Positions 34,180 through 47,500 of a DNA stretch of 64,000 nt are shown here, one piece after another (position 1 is the first letter of the stretch; the number at the start of each line of letters is the position of its first letter). The stretch is from the NCBI RefSeq assembly GCF_954871325.1, contig NC_088778.1, positions 9,085,743-9,149,742 of the forward strand, in the 5' to 3' direction. The translations under genes and the position numbers were made by a program. The notes under the pieces are model-generated. The model saw only the letters and a list, made by a program, of their open reading frames with translations. It was not told where the DNA came from and did not search any database. Source of the stretch: Gordionus sp. m RMFG-2023 (lineage: Eukaryota; Nematomorpha; Gordioida; Chordodea; Parachordodidae).

Positions 34180-35535
34180 TTTGGTGAAGATATAATGTTA
34201 AATCTCTATATATTTATAATGAAGGATGCCTTTTTGGACCCCTCTCGTTTATTTTTCGACTCTTAGCCTCCTTCATTTTGTAAGAGGGCCTATAAAAATA
34301 CGTCGAATAATTAGATTTGTATAGGAAAATTTAAATAGAATAATTTTATTATTGGTATTCGTAAGATCGAATAATTTATATTTGAACAAATAATAAAATC
34401 ATTATTCGATTCAAATATTTTGTAAAAATTGACTTTTCCCGATATAGATAAAAATACAAGCAAAACCATATATATGTCGTATTGGGCATGGAATTCATGG
34501 GAATTCGAAATCTCTCAATTTTAAATCATTCGAGCGATTTTTAATTTAAAAATCTGATTTTAATCGGATATATTTTAGTATGTATATATTGTACCCACGC
34601 TGTGAATTTCGAACAATGACCGTGAACTTCAGGACTACTCTTAATTTATAGTGATTTTAGTGTGAATTTTTTATATAAATTAAAAAAATTCACAAATAGC
34701 GAAAATTATCTGAAAATTATAGGGTTTCAATCTAGTTATGTCGATCCAATCTTTAACGCTGATTTTATAGTAAACGTGTTATGTTCAAGCGTTGCGCTAT
34801 TTAACCTATCGAAATATGATTTTTCATATTTTTTTTAAATAATTATTGTATATTATATTTCAAAAATAGTATATACCTTTTTATCAAATTAGCTATTTTT
34901 TATAATCGTATCGTATTTATCATTATTAAATACGTTTTTCAAATTTTATCATAGTGTTATCATCACAACACTCCCTATTTATAAATTATACTCATTTATT
35001 GGCTTGGTTTATAACTCCGTTAAAAGCATCGGTTGAATACAACGCATTTACTATAAATTCGTTTTAAGTCTTATATATATATTTTAAAGTCGTTAGTCCC
35101 ATTATTTTTCGCATTACCTTATAGCTTTTATTATTTGATCTTCTCGGAAAACAAAAAATCAAATTTAAAAAATAAATAACATGAATTTGATAAATTAAGC
35201 TTATTATTAACATTTACATTTCATTATAAATATTCGAACAAAACATTTAATTAATTAAACTTTTTAAATAAATATAAGAAGTAGATTTGACACCGTTTTA
35301 TATTTTAAAAAAATTTATGGCAAATCAATAAACACCATTATAATCTATATTAAAAACCAGGCATTGATTAAATTTTCGAATGCGTATTCACATATCTTCC
35401 GCCATAGTATCTAAATCAAAATCAATAAAAAAGATTAAAAAAACGTATATTACATATTCTTATCATTATATCCTTTTTCTAATTTTTCATTTAAATTTTA
35501 ATACAAATATTTAATCAAATCATGTCTGATAATAA
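34180..35535. other. Convergent spacer between the receptor and nicastrin
   Basis: This holds the 3' ends of two converging genes. I see no further exon. Short self-complementary words at about 34330-34430 (gaataatttatatttgaac, cgaataatta, attattcgattc) may form hairpins. Polyadenylation signals cannot be chosen in such A+T-rich DNA. Confidence 0.4.
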
Positions 35536-38500
35536 TTAGGTGGGTTCTGCATTCGGGTTATAATCGGTGGGAATCTCTGCTCCGGTATCTGATTCCCTTT
35601 CCCTCGAATCAGCTGGCGTAGTAAATAAAGTATCGGCATACCGCGTGGAAAAGAGACCGAAAACTAGAGCCAAACCAGTAGAGCTTTTATGTAAAACGAA
35701 TTAACAAATTAATAAATCTGATTGGTTAATTTCACCCCACCCTCCCCCCTCTCTTTCAAAATATTTTTTGGTACATACAAATTTTTCAGATTGTATTTAC
35801 ATAAAATAATAATAATTTAACCTTAAACCGACGGCTAGAAGAGCGTAATCCAAAAGCTTATCCGGTCTTAAATAAATGCGTAAAGAAGCGAAACTGTACG
35901 AAAAGCTTTTCACCCAAGAGGAAGATAAGCTAGATACATGGGCCCAGGCCAAGGATGATACGCAAACAGAGGATTGGTTTAGAGAGGGTAAATTATTGAG
36001 CCATAAATAGGAATAAATCTATGAATTATAAGTAAGGAGAGGATAGAGGTAATAAAATAATTGTAGAAGAAAAAACATTAATTTTTGTTTTTATTGTTTT
36101 GCAAGGTTAAGTTTTTCCCAGATTACACATCAAGGCTTATAGCTAATCGTTTTCGACGAGAATGGACTAAATAGGAGAGATTTGATTTGATATAATATAT
36201 AATTCATAGTTAAAAAGTGAGCAAAAACATAAAAAAAAATTAAGAATAGGAGTCTAATGAAAAGAGAAAATTGAATTTCTTAAAATTGGGGGGGGGGCAT
36301 AATACATGATATTTTTATATCAAAAATATGATTCTTGAAAAAAAATCTGTATGTGGGAGATTTTGTGATATATTTCAAAAATGTGGTAATTGAGTTGATA
36401 GATTTTGACTTTAAAAAATATTGTGGGAGACCTGGAAACCCGTTTCATAAGCAATATACTTAAAAGAATAATATATTTTGGTATTGCAAATCGTGTACAT
36501 ATGTTAAATTGTTTCGAGTTTCCATAAGGCGCTTATAGTATAAAATTGGAACCAGTGGCATGCTATATCCAGCCCGAAATTTTTTTTAGTTCGGGTAAGA
36601 ATTAACGGGCCGGGCAAAAAGTAGAGAATGCCCGGCTTGCTTAATAAAGATTAGAGAATATAATAAAATTATTATAAAGCCTATATTTGTTAAATTAGTG
36701 GCTTATATTTTTAATGAATAAATTATGATCTACTATTCATAAAAATATCATTTCCTTTTCCTGCATTTTATTTGCTCAATCCTCAAAGTTATCAGATTTT
36801 CCATAGAATAAATTTTGTAGATTTACTTTTAATAATGATATAACAGACCTTTAACCGTTTTTTCTTTCTCAGAAAAAATGAATTAAAAAATATATGCAGG
36901 TTGTATTTATCGAAAAAAATAAAATAATAGTTCTTTACAGATTGTTCATTATTTAAATCGTCACATTCCTTTTTGCTTTTTATATTGGGGTCGATATTTT
37001 TCATAGTCAAGTAGGCTAACGTGGCCTGGGTAAAAAAAGTATAGGTTCGCATCGCCCCGTCTGCGCCAACGTAATAAGAGAGGAAAGTGTTCAGGTCTGT
37101 ACATGGTATACGAAATATATTATGTTATCGTCATGTGTTTATTTTTCCTGGCGATATGTTATAATTTTCAACTTTAAAACATTTTTTAAGTGTATTTTTT
37201 TAAAATTTTATCCAATTTTAGGCAATATGTGTTCCAGCAGATGTGGAATAGATACATACCTACCCCATAAATTTTAGACAACTTTTTATATAAATATTGA
37301 GTCATTTATTAATTCATGATAAAATCTATTGAATTCTAAAGATTAGTAGTTTAAAAATAAATTTATAAATATTTTTATTTTTAATCACATTATAATTTTA
37401 AACAAATAAAAAAGGGATAATTCTTATTTAAAAAAAACCAAAGTGGGACTAAAATTTCCCCCAAAACAAGCATAGTTTAATTTTAAAATAATAATTTGTA
37501 CTTATTTTTGATAAAAAAAAATTCATTTAGTTTTGATGTGAGCTCGGATTTTGCTGCCTATATTTTTTTAAAATAACTTAAATTTATGCTTGACATATTA
37601 TGTCCAAAGTAAGTGATAAAGAATAGTGTAAAAACATAATTAGTTTAGAGTATTAATTTTTATCTCCGCAATATCATGCGGATTCGAATTGAAATTTTTC
37701 TGGAAAAGAAGAGACACAGGTGAAGTCTCAAATTAAGAATTTATATAAAGATCAAGGGTCTTCAGACCATCATTTGACGATAAGTTAGCAGCTTCCCATT
37801 AAACTATGATTAATTATTGAATTTCGCGTGGCCTATGACACATATTAATTACTTATCTGATAAGGTTATCTGGGTTACAAACAATATTTCGAATCATTCA
37901 TAACCCCTTGTAAAATCAATATTTTATAATATTTGAATATATTCAAGGGAATTTGATGAGAATAATATTCTAAAAATCAGAAATTATTCTACATATGCTG
38001 TTTTCGGTAAATTTAGATTTTTTTAAATATAAAAATATATTGTAAAATGAATTAAAGTTGAAAATATAATATAATGCCAGAAAAAAAAACACATTGACGC
38101 TATTGCGAAGCATATAGTATATAGATATTATATTTTAGATGGGAAAAAATCATAAATTTTTTAAAATAGTAATACACCAAGGAGACTAAGTTCGGAGTGG
38201 TGATTCGAGGAGATATATAAATCATATTTTATTATTGGCTCATGTACTAGATAACGATTTATTGTACAATTTTGAATACAACTTTTTAAATAAAAAATAT
38301 GCAGGTTTTTTGAAAGACATGTTCTAACGACTAAGTCCTTATAATGAATAGCAATATCAAAATGTTTAATAAGATTTCCGTGGTGTATTTCTAACAACAT
38401 TGTAGGATAAAAGATTGCTAAACTAGTCAAAGTTTTTAATGTGATTTATAGGTTAATTATTGTAGATTCGCTATGTAATCTAAATTTCAAGTAAAAACTA

Positions 38501-41500
38501 GTTTGTCTGATAAGAAAATATCTTAAGAGGCTGAAAATTTTTAAAGGTTCTATATATGACAGGGAAAAAAAATATTTTCTAAAAGTTTGAAATAAAATAA
38601 TCATAATAAACCTCCAGATATGTAGCTTGAAAATGGTTTCCAAAATTCGCAAGAGGAATTGACTAAAAAACAATCAACAAGGTCGTAAATCTTCGTAACA
38701 AAAAAATAGGTTTATACATTATATATATTACCGTCAATTCGTTTAATCATACAATACGCTACGCGTATACAATTATTTCGCCAATTCGCATATCGCCAAT
38801 ATATAAATTAAAAATGCCTTAAATGTTCATGGATAAATTGTCTGATATTTTTAAAAATAGCATTCTACAAATATTGGAGTACATTTTGGGTTAAATCCAG
38901 ATTTTCCATATTTTTTTAAAAAATGCATGAATGTTCTATCTACCAACTTTAAATCATTTATTTCGCGAGTTTTAAAAGAGATAGAAAAATCGAAATTTAC
39001 GAACATTTGTAGAATACCTACACTATAAATTTTGCAAGATATTTAATCTATGATAAAGGCCACATTTCTACTAAGGGTGATGATGGTTAAGCATTGCGAT
39101 GATCTTAGCTTAACGATAGCACTGCTTTATTTGCTTTGTATACATTTAAGCATCGTGATGAAATCTCGCGCTATTATAGCGATTACTATAAATAAGGCCT
39201 AAAGAAGTAGGCGAATATATGCGACTTAACTGTGAAATATTTATAAGCAAAAAAAATGTATGTGATTTCTTTTCTTTTGTTTCCTTGCACTACTTCTCAA
39301 CTCCTTATATAAATATATATACCTTAACCCTCTATTTCACTTTGTAAACCTGTACTTATATATTTTACTATAAATATTGTTATAAATGATTTTATGCCAT
39401 AATGTACACAATATATTCTAGGCATCAACAACACCTATATTTATAATAAAACGTCAATCAATTTCTATCGACGCGACAATATATTTCCATAACCATGGCA
39501 GTTAATGGTGTAACTAATATTAAATTATGACATTTTGGCTAGTAAAGAGTGTCATCTATACTTAAAAATGTAAAGGAATAGACGAATGGCTGTAAACATT
39601 TTATATATACTTCTTCCTTCTATCTCCTAAGATATTTTCATCTTATATGGTAAATATTCTATAATGCTTTCTATTGTATTCGAATGCATTTTACTTTCGA
39701 GTTTATGTAAACCTGTGGGAAATGAATTTTCTGTGTTCCAGATATCAGTCTGATTTTTTAAAATTCTTCCGAGAAGTACTTTACAACGTCATAATTTTTA
39801 AATAGATACCAATAATATTCAATTCACATGTTTTTATTTACTCTTGCTCCTACAGCTACTTTTTACAGTGCCACCAATTACATCACAAGCATTATTCTCG
39901 TGCGCTTTAGCAGAAAAGTGTCATTTCGCTTTTACCCCAAAATCAAATTCATGATGGCATATATTAATATAAAAAATTTACGATTTTTACACTCTAGATC
40001 CATTCTACTAAAAAAATTTATTTACAAAATTTATTAGATACAAAAATTTACTAATGTTTTGTAAAAATAATGTATTGATAATGTTGTAAAGATTCGGATA
40101 TAATTACGTAATTTAAGTTGCAAATATTTGCCAAAATATCTTAATAACAAAAGGGTGAGCAGTAAATTAATCCCTATTTCAGTAAAAGCTTTGTACTTAA
40201 TCCTGAAGTATAAAGCTGCCGTTTTCTGAATAATCACATAAAATTAAAAATTGGCCTCCTTCTAAGCGTTATTTTTGATACAACGATTGGTTTAAAATAA
40301 ATGAATTAAATAAAAGGACTCCATTTTTTAAAAAAAGGTATTGACAAATTCAATCTATAGGCTCGGTGATTTTTTCGAGCGTTTATAGATACCCATTGTT
40401 TGTATAAATTTGATGTCAAAAGAAAGAAACAAAATTATTCGTTTGCGTAAATACGTTGATCCTAAGCAATTCTCATTTGCTCAAATAACAGGATGCTGAG
40501 GTGAATCTATTATAAAAGTGTAAGATAATTTTGTACGTTTTAAAATATTATTAATTATAGAAAATTAAATTATCATTTATATTAAAATGTTGCCTGCAAA
40601 ATGGAGGAAAAAACTAAAAAATTTTAAAAATGCGAAGAAAGTGAAAAATTATTCAAGAAAAAAAATATTATTTATTTTTTTTATAAAATTCATGATTTTA
40701 AGAATTTTTCGATACCTGAACCCTCCACTTTTAAAAAGGGTTCAGGTTAGGCAAAAACATACAGGTTCGGGTTCACATTCCTGATTTAAACATAAGTTTC
40801 ATTCTTTATATAATATATATATTTCTTTCAAATTATCTATAATTAATCTTTTTTTGTGCGAGATTTTTTTTCCATCTTTTTTTGTGCGAGATTTTTTTTC
40901 CCCGCCTTTAGTAAAAATGCAATCTCTTTTGCCTGACATGATTCGGCTTATTTCGTATGTACAATAAAATTCTTGGGACAATTTAATTGTATATTCGTCT
41001 ATAGTCTTTCTAGGCATGAGATTAGGTGTGAAAGGAATTCTTTTTCCACCATCAAGTTTGTAACAAATTTCATATTTTTTGGACATTGTTTCAATTTTAT
41101 CGATAAAATTTTATATCTGTTAGTTTTAGACAAGTAGGAACTTTTTAAATATTGATTCTGATATCATCTTTATCAATAGTGGCTGGTTGATTCCATCGCT
41201 TGCTTCATCTTGTTAATTTTTTTTAACTAGATACCTTTTTTTGCCAATCTTTTTTTCCATTGGAGATTTCCCAATTTATATCAATGATGTATTTATTAAT
41301 TTAAAAGTATAATCTTTGTACGTAATTGATATTAAATTTGTTATTAACAATTGTGTAGTTTATAAGATATGATTAAAAGTGAAGGCCGGATGATGGTAAA
41401 AATACGTCATTTTTACCACTCTGGCTCCTTATATCTCCAAAAATCTAAGTATTAGGAGCAGTTTAGACCAGCCCCCCCCCATTTTTTAAAAAAAATCAGA

Positions 41501-44500
41501 AATCCCCCTCTGCAATTGCAATCGCAGTTTTAAAATTTCTTCCGCATTAAAATTTCAGCATTTTATAGTTATTAATTTATAAATAATAATTTGACAAGAT
41601 AAAAATTAAAGAATGTTTATTTTTTTTATAAAATTAATATATTCTATAAATAAAGATGTTGTTTTAAATTATCTCGTTTATCGGTCGGTGCGCTTTGCGT
41701 ATAGCCATTTCGCCTAAAAAAATGCCAAAATATAACATTTATTAGAATATGAAATATTTGCTAATTTATTATATAATTTGAATATTTGCTATTATATTTG
41801 GCCTTTTGGCACTTATAGGCGAACGGCATTTTGCTAATTTGCTAGTATTTTTTCTCATTACCTATGAAATTTTCTAATTTATCATTAAATTTGCTCGCCG
41901 GTATCCTGCAGGCATTCGGCCCGTAAAAAATTTTTTTTCGCAATTTAAAAATTTATCTCCAAAAAATATTTGACCAAATTTTATTTGAACATTTTGATCT
42001 GGCAACCCTTGTTAGGAGGCTAAAATTTTAGCTATTTCTTAGTTAAATTAACCTTTCTTTGCTTGCCAATGATAAAAAAATTAGAAGGGAGTTGGCAAAA
42101 AATCTCATTTTTCATATTCTTCATTAATAAATAATAAAAAATTTATTTTATACTCAACTATCCTAATTTAATTGGTAATGATAATTTAATAAAAAGTATC
42201 TTGTATTTGAGATATTCTCATTTTAGCAAAAGATATAAGAATCTTTTATCTTTTTGATATTTTGAATAAGATACTAGTATCTGTATTTAAGATCCATTAT
42301 GAATCTGTACTGTATCTAATTTTTTTTTCCAGATGACCTGTCCAGCTCTGATTGGTATGGCACATTACTATTTATTTTTTTAAATCAGATCCGAGAAAAA
42401 AAAATTGATTTCTTTAGAAAATCCACTTCGGTTTGATCTGAACCTAAAATAAGGTTCAGAGTTTCAAAGAAAATGTCCAGATTGGACCTAATCGAGTGAA
42501 GAAGGATTCTAACACTTCATTTTAAGTGTTAGCTAATGTAAGCCTTTATCAATAAAAAAAATGGCATTTCATTCATTATAGTAAATAATATTGTTAAAAA
42601 TAAAAAAACTTTTAAAAGAATAAATTATTTATTAACCAGCGATTTGTTAATTTTGATATCCAGCATCTCATTATCTGCACTATTATTTGCTATCAGCTTA
42701 AATACGACGTTGGCCAAAGTGCTGGACAGTCCGTGAATGTCATTAACGAGAATTTCCAGACCAGAATTATGATCATGATCATGAAAGGAACCAACGTAAT
42801 TTAAATCGTCTAATATACTGTGATAAAATCTTAATTTTTATTTATATTTTGAAAACAAAATAATTTTTAGTTAAATTTTATAAAAAATATATGCAATAAA
42901 ATAATTTATAATTTCATTTTGGATAATAATAGCTCAACTCATGAAACGTTTTTAATAAAATTTAATCACTTTTATTGGCAACCTATCAAATCTGATAAGT
43001 CGTGTTTATATAGACAGACTAATAAAAATACAAAATCAGCTGTGCTATGGTAATGACAATTTTCATTAATTAGACAATCACAATTTTGCACTTATATCTA
43101 AATTCTTCCATATTTAAGTAACAAGTAACGTACTCCAAAAAAACCTTTTTACTCATTACCCATTAAAAATAGTAACGAATGACGCTATTTTTTTTCTGAA
43201 AATTTAACTATAACGTACTTTAAATGATATATCCCACCTTATTACTCGCGCTATTTCTTCAGACCACTTCTCCGGAGTGTAAAATTTGTCTCCTCCACAT
43301 AATTAAAAATAAAACTTGTTTTTCTCCCTAAATCCATCTTAGTCTTAAAAAGTTATTATTAAAATTTAGCATTCGCTAAAAACTTCTTGTTGGTAATATT
43401 AATATTTCCAAAAAATATATAAGAAAAGATTTGTTTAATAGCAGTAAAGTAATGTGGGGAAGAACTAAAAAGTGCACTCAATATATCCAAATGATAAAAT
43501 CTAGCTGCAATGCCAGCGTTCAGCGATTATGGTAAGAGTTTTAAAAAAAACATAAAATTGTTAAGAAAAAAGAAGGCTAGAGATAATATTACTGATTGGC
43601 GAATTCGTTAAGGTGATCCGCTACGTAAATTCCGGGTATCGAATCATCAGATTTGAGAAAATTTTGCAACGATGAAGGCGGCAAAGGTTGATTACTATCA
43701 TTGACCGGTTTCACGGAAATTTTAGCGTGAGATTTGGAGAACAGTTCGAACATGTGTTTTATCTATCAAAAAAAATCAAGATTTATTTTTGAAGTATTAA
43801 TTATATTGTATTAGAAACTTAGACTTGAAATTTTGCTTTCTAAAAAAGTTACCTATTGCGATTTTTATAGTTTTATTTTAAAAAAATCAATATTAATTTT
43901 ACCATGAATTTAAAAAAATAATAGTCTAGGGGAAATAATATTTTTATATATTTGATGCCTTAGGAAGATGTTAATTCTTATGAATATGAGATGAGGGGAT
44001 GTTTTGTGGAAGGGGTAATGAAATCATTATGTTCAAAATAAAATTATTTTTTAAAAAATAATCTGTAACTTCTTTATCAACAACTTGGTGTTTGTTTCTG
44101 GATAAAGGGTCGGTATGTATATAATAATTCGAATGAGATGCTAATCCCACTTGACCAATCTCAATGATGTGAGATATGTGGGACGTGTTGATAATAGCCG
44201 ATTGATTTATGATATCCGAATTTAATTTTTGGGGAAACTCATGGCGAATGTTCATATCGTGGATTAATTTGGTAGAGCCAAGGTAATCGTATGCTTCCTA
44301 GGAAGGTTTTATATATTATAGATTATTTTTAACAAATAATAAACATAAAACTCAATCTTTTTGGTATTTATATATATATTTAAAAAAATAAAAGTTTGAA
44401 CTGAAAATGCCATTAAAAATTATAATTTTTGCTACTTTTTACGAGCATAAATACTAAAAAAATAAATTTTAATATAATCTTAATTTCAAAAAAAATATTT

Positions 44501-47500
44501 ATTTTAGCAATTCATATTATAACTATAAACTATTCTACAAAATATTAGCTTCAGAAGTTTTAATTTCTTAAAGATACATGACAAAATAATTACATGTTCG
44601 AATTTTCAAACATTGGTAAATAACGGTATCTAAAAATGAATAATTTTTTTAAAATTTTTTTAGATTTTTCTTTATAATTAACATGAAATCCTCTCATATG
44701 AAATGTTGATGTGTTTTTATAATCTTTGTTGACAAACTTGAAATTGTTATAAAATAACTCCCTCCCCCCTACAAAAAAAATAAAATAAAATATAGGCCCA
44801 AAATAAACTTTTGTCTTCCCCTCTCAACTGAAGCTTCATAACTAGGGGTTTGTAATTACTACCAAATAATATAAGAGACATTATTCAGTGTGGAATGTGG
44901 GTTCAGTTTTTTTTCAAAAACATATCTGGAACATATAGATTAAAAGGGAAAAAATCCACTGAACCAAATTTTTTTTGTAAAAGTGTCCCCAGAGATCTTT
45001 GAAACATTCATAAATGAAGATTTTTTTGTTTCGTTGGAAAGGCAGTCTGCCTTACCCTGTATTCACAGATAGCGCGAAACAAAATAGGTTTTATATGCAA
45101 AAGTATCATTGCTTAGGGTTCCTATTTATAATATAAGAAAAGATCGAAATTAATTAGAATTTCTAGTTTAGTCAAATAGATAAATAAAATTAGAAGGTGA
45201 TCAACCCTTTCCTTGTTAGCGCGAATTCACGGGGAAGTATAGAAAAATACAGCATATTTAGTATACTTCTAAGAATTGAGGTTAAATATTTTTTTAAAAT
45301 TTCAACATCCATATAATTATATCTGAAAGATGCTTAATTGGAGAGATTGAGTTGGTTTAATAAGACCCCGACCTTGGGGATCTAAGTAAACTAGAGCTCT
45401 AAAATTTTGATTTAGGTTTCATTTAATCAGTGCTAATTTTCATAAATTATCAAATGATGATTGATAATGTGTGATTTGATTATAAAATTAAATTACATTA
45501 ATTGTATTTTACCCCGTTGAAAAACACAAACATAACATTTTTATCGAGAGAAGCGTTCGCGTTTTCCGCCTTAGAAAAATATTCATTGTTAGTTCTGTCC
45601 AGCGCTTCGGCTACGAGCAACAGAGTTATAATGCTTAAAGCGGAGCTTTCGGCAGCGGGAGCGATTTGGTCGAACATGGTTAGGGCGTCCATCTTAAATA
45701 TGATTAGCAAAGGATTTAAGTAAACAATTATCAATTTGATGGGTAATCAACCCGATTCTTGAAACAAGTGGCTAAACTGTAATTTTGGCTTGGCCAAAAT
45801 TTGTCATCTAAGACTTGGGGAATTACTAAATTTATCAGACTATGGCCGAATAATATCTAGGCCAAGTCGAGAAATAAAAATTTTAAAATTTTAGAAAAGT
45901 CGAGTTAGAAAATGAAAAAAAAAAATTATTTCCGGGTCAGGTCGGACCTAAAATTTTGAGCGCGTAATTGATACTTAAATTCGAATAAAATTGATATATT
46001 TTTACATAATGCCATTTAGAGTAAACTATTTTATAGGTAATTTTAACTACAAAAACCAATTTTCATCCAAAACAAAATTTTTTGGCATAAATTTAATATT
46101 TTTTTAATAAACATAAAATATATAAAATTTCAAAAATTTGAACGTGTCGAAAATACTAAAAAAATAATCGACCTTTATTTTTTTCCCCAAGAGGACTTTA
46201 AAAAGTTATCTACTGACATCAAAAATAAGTCTCATCTTTTATATTTTTTCGAATAATATTTATTTTTGTGTGTATTATGAAATTAAGCAAAACGTAATTT
46301 TTAAACTTTAAACGCCACTCATATGTCCGAAACTAATAAATTTAGAGCAATAAAATTTCGATTGCAGTCCCCGCATAACTCACCTAACCAACTGCGTGTA
46401 GAGACCCAATAAAAAGTTTCAGCAGGCTGGGAATTTCATAGTTATGAATAATTTAACTAATGTGTGGGAGTGATGTTGTTTTTGGATTTTGTAAAAGATG
46501 CTAATTTGTTGCTAGCTAATAGTTTCAAATTTATATTTAATGAAGAAATCTTTAGAGTCACTGTCGTCTGGTCTTTGATGCTTTTTCAATTTTTATTCTT
46601 ACATTTAATCTAAATAGCCTTGAATTTTGATTTTACCGGAAATATATTCCACCATGTATGGAATACCTACCCTATGATTTTCAGACAATTTTGCCATAAA
46701 CTTTTGAACCAAGTATGATTTATGTTAGTTTTTCTATAGATTTTTTTAAATAAATGACTCAAAGGTTAATGGCAAAATTGTTTACAATTCATAAGATAGG
46801 TATTCTAAACATGCTGGATTACATTTACGGTAAAATCAGATTATTAAATTTAAAAAAACGCACTCAAGACATGATTAAAAATTGAAAAAATAACACATTG
46901 CCGCAAAAATATATATAGAGTTAATTCCGCGCTAAATAAACCAAAATAACACGATTTCGACCTGGTTCTTTCAGATTTTTTTAGAAATTTTGTGTATTAT
47001 TAGTACCTATACTAACAAAGAAATATGTATAATTTTAGACTTTTAAAACTCATTCATTGGCACATATTTGGGTGAGTGCAAAATTTGATAAATTTTTGAA
47101 TTCTGACAGGCGAATATCTCTGGAAGTTGTTGAGCTAGTTTAACTGATTTAAATCAAATACATTTTATTAACTTGATAATACAAATTTAATATTATATTA
47201 AAATTTACTTGAAAAATATTAAAAGCACATACTGGGTGAACAAATAATTTTTTTCAAATATTTCAGGTTTAAAATTTATAAAATTTTTCTAATCTCGTTC
47301 TCCTTATAAATTTTATGCATAAAATTTAAAATATTAAACAATAATTCTGATAATCAAATATGATATGAAAATGATTATGAATGATTTGGTAAAAATTGAA
47401 TGAGTCTGATTTCATTTTAACCCAGTTTTTCTATTATGATATAAAAATAATTAAAAATTTTTTTGTCTTTTTATTGATTTCTTCGATTTTGGTATTTAAT

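Noticed and set aside
42626-42637. An in-frame stop just after KSLVNK, taken at first as the nicastrin C-terminus
   Set aside because: The stop lies in an intron that starts with gttaat at 42636. Further exons down to 35536 continue the family match and keep phase.
45502-45723. A 73-codon plus-strand frame
   Set aside because: It is the antisense of nicastrin exon 7, whose codon structure leaves the opposite strand open.
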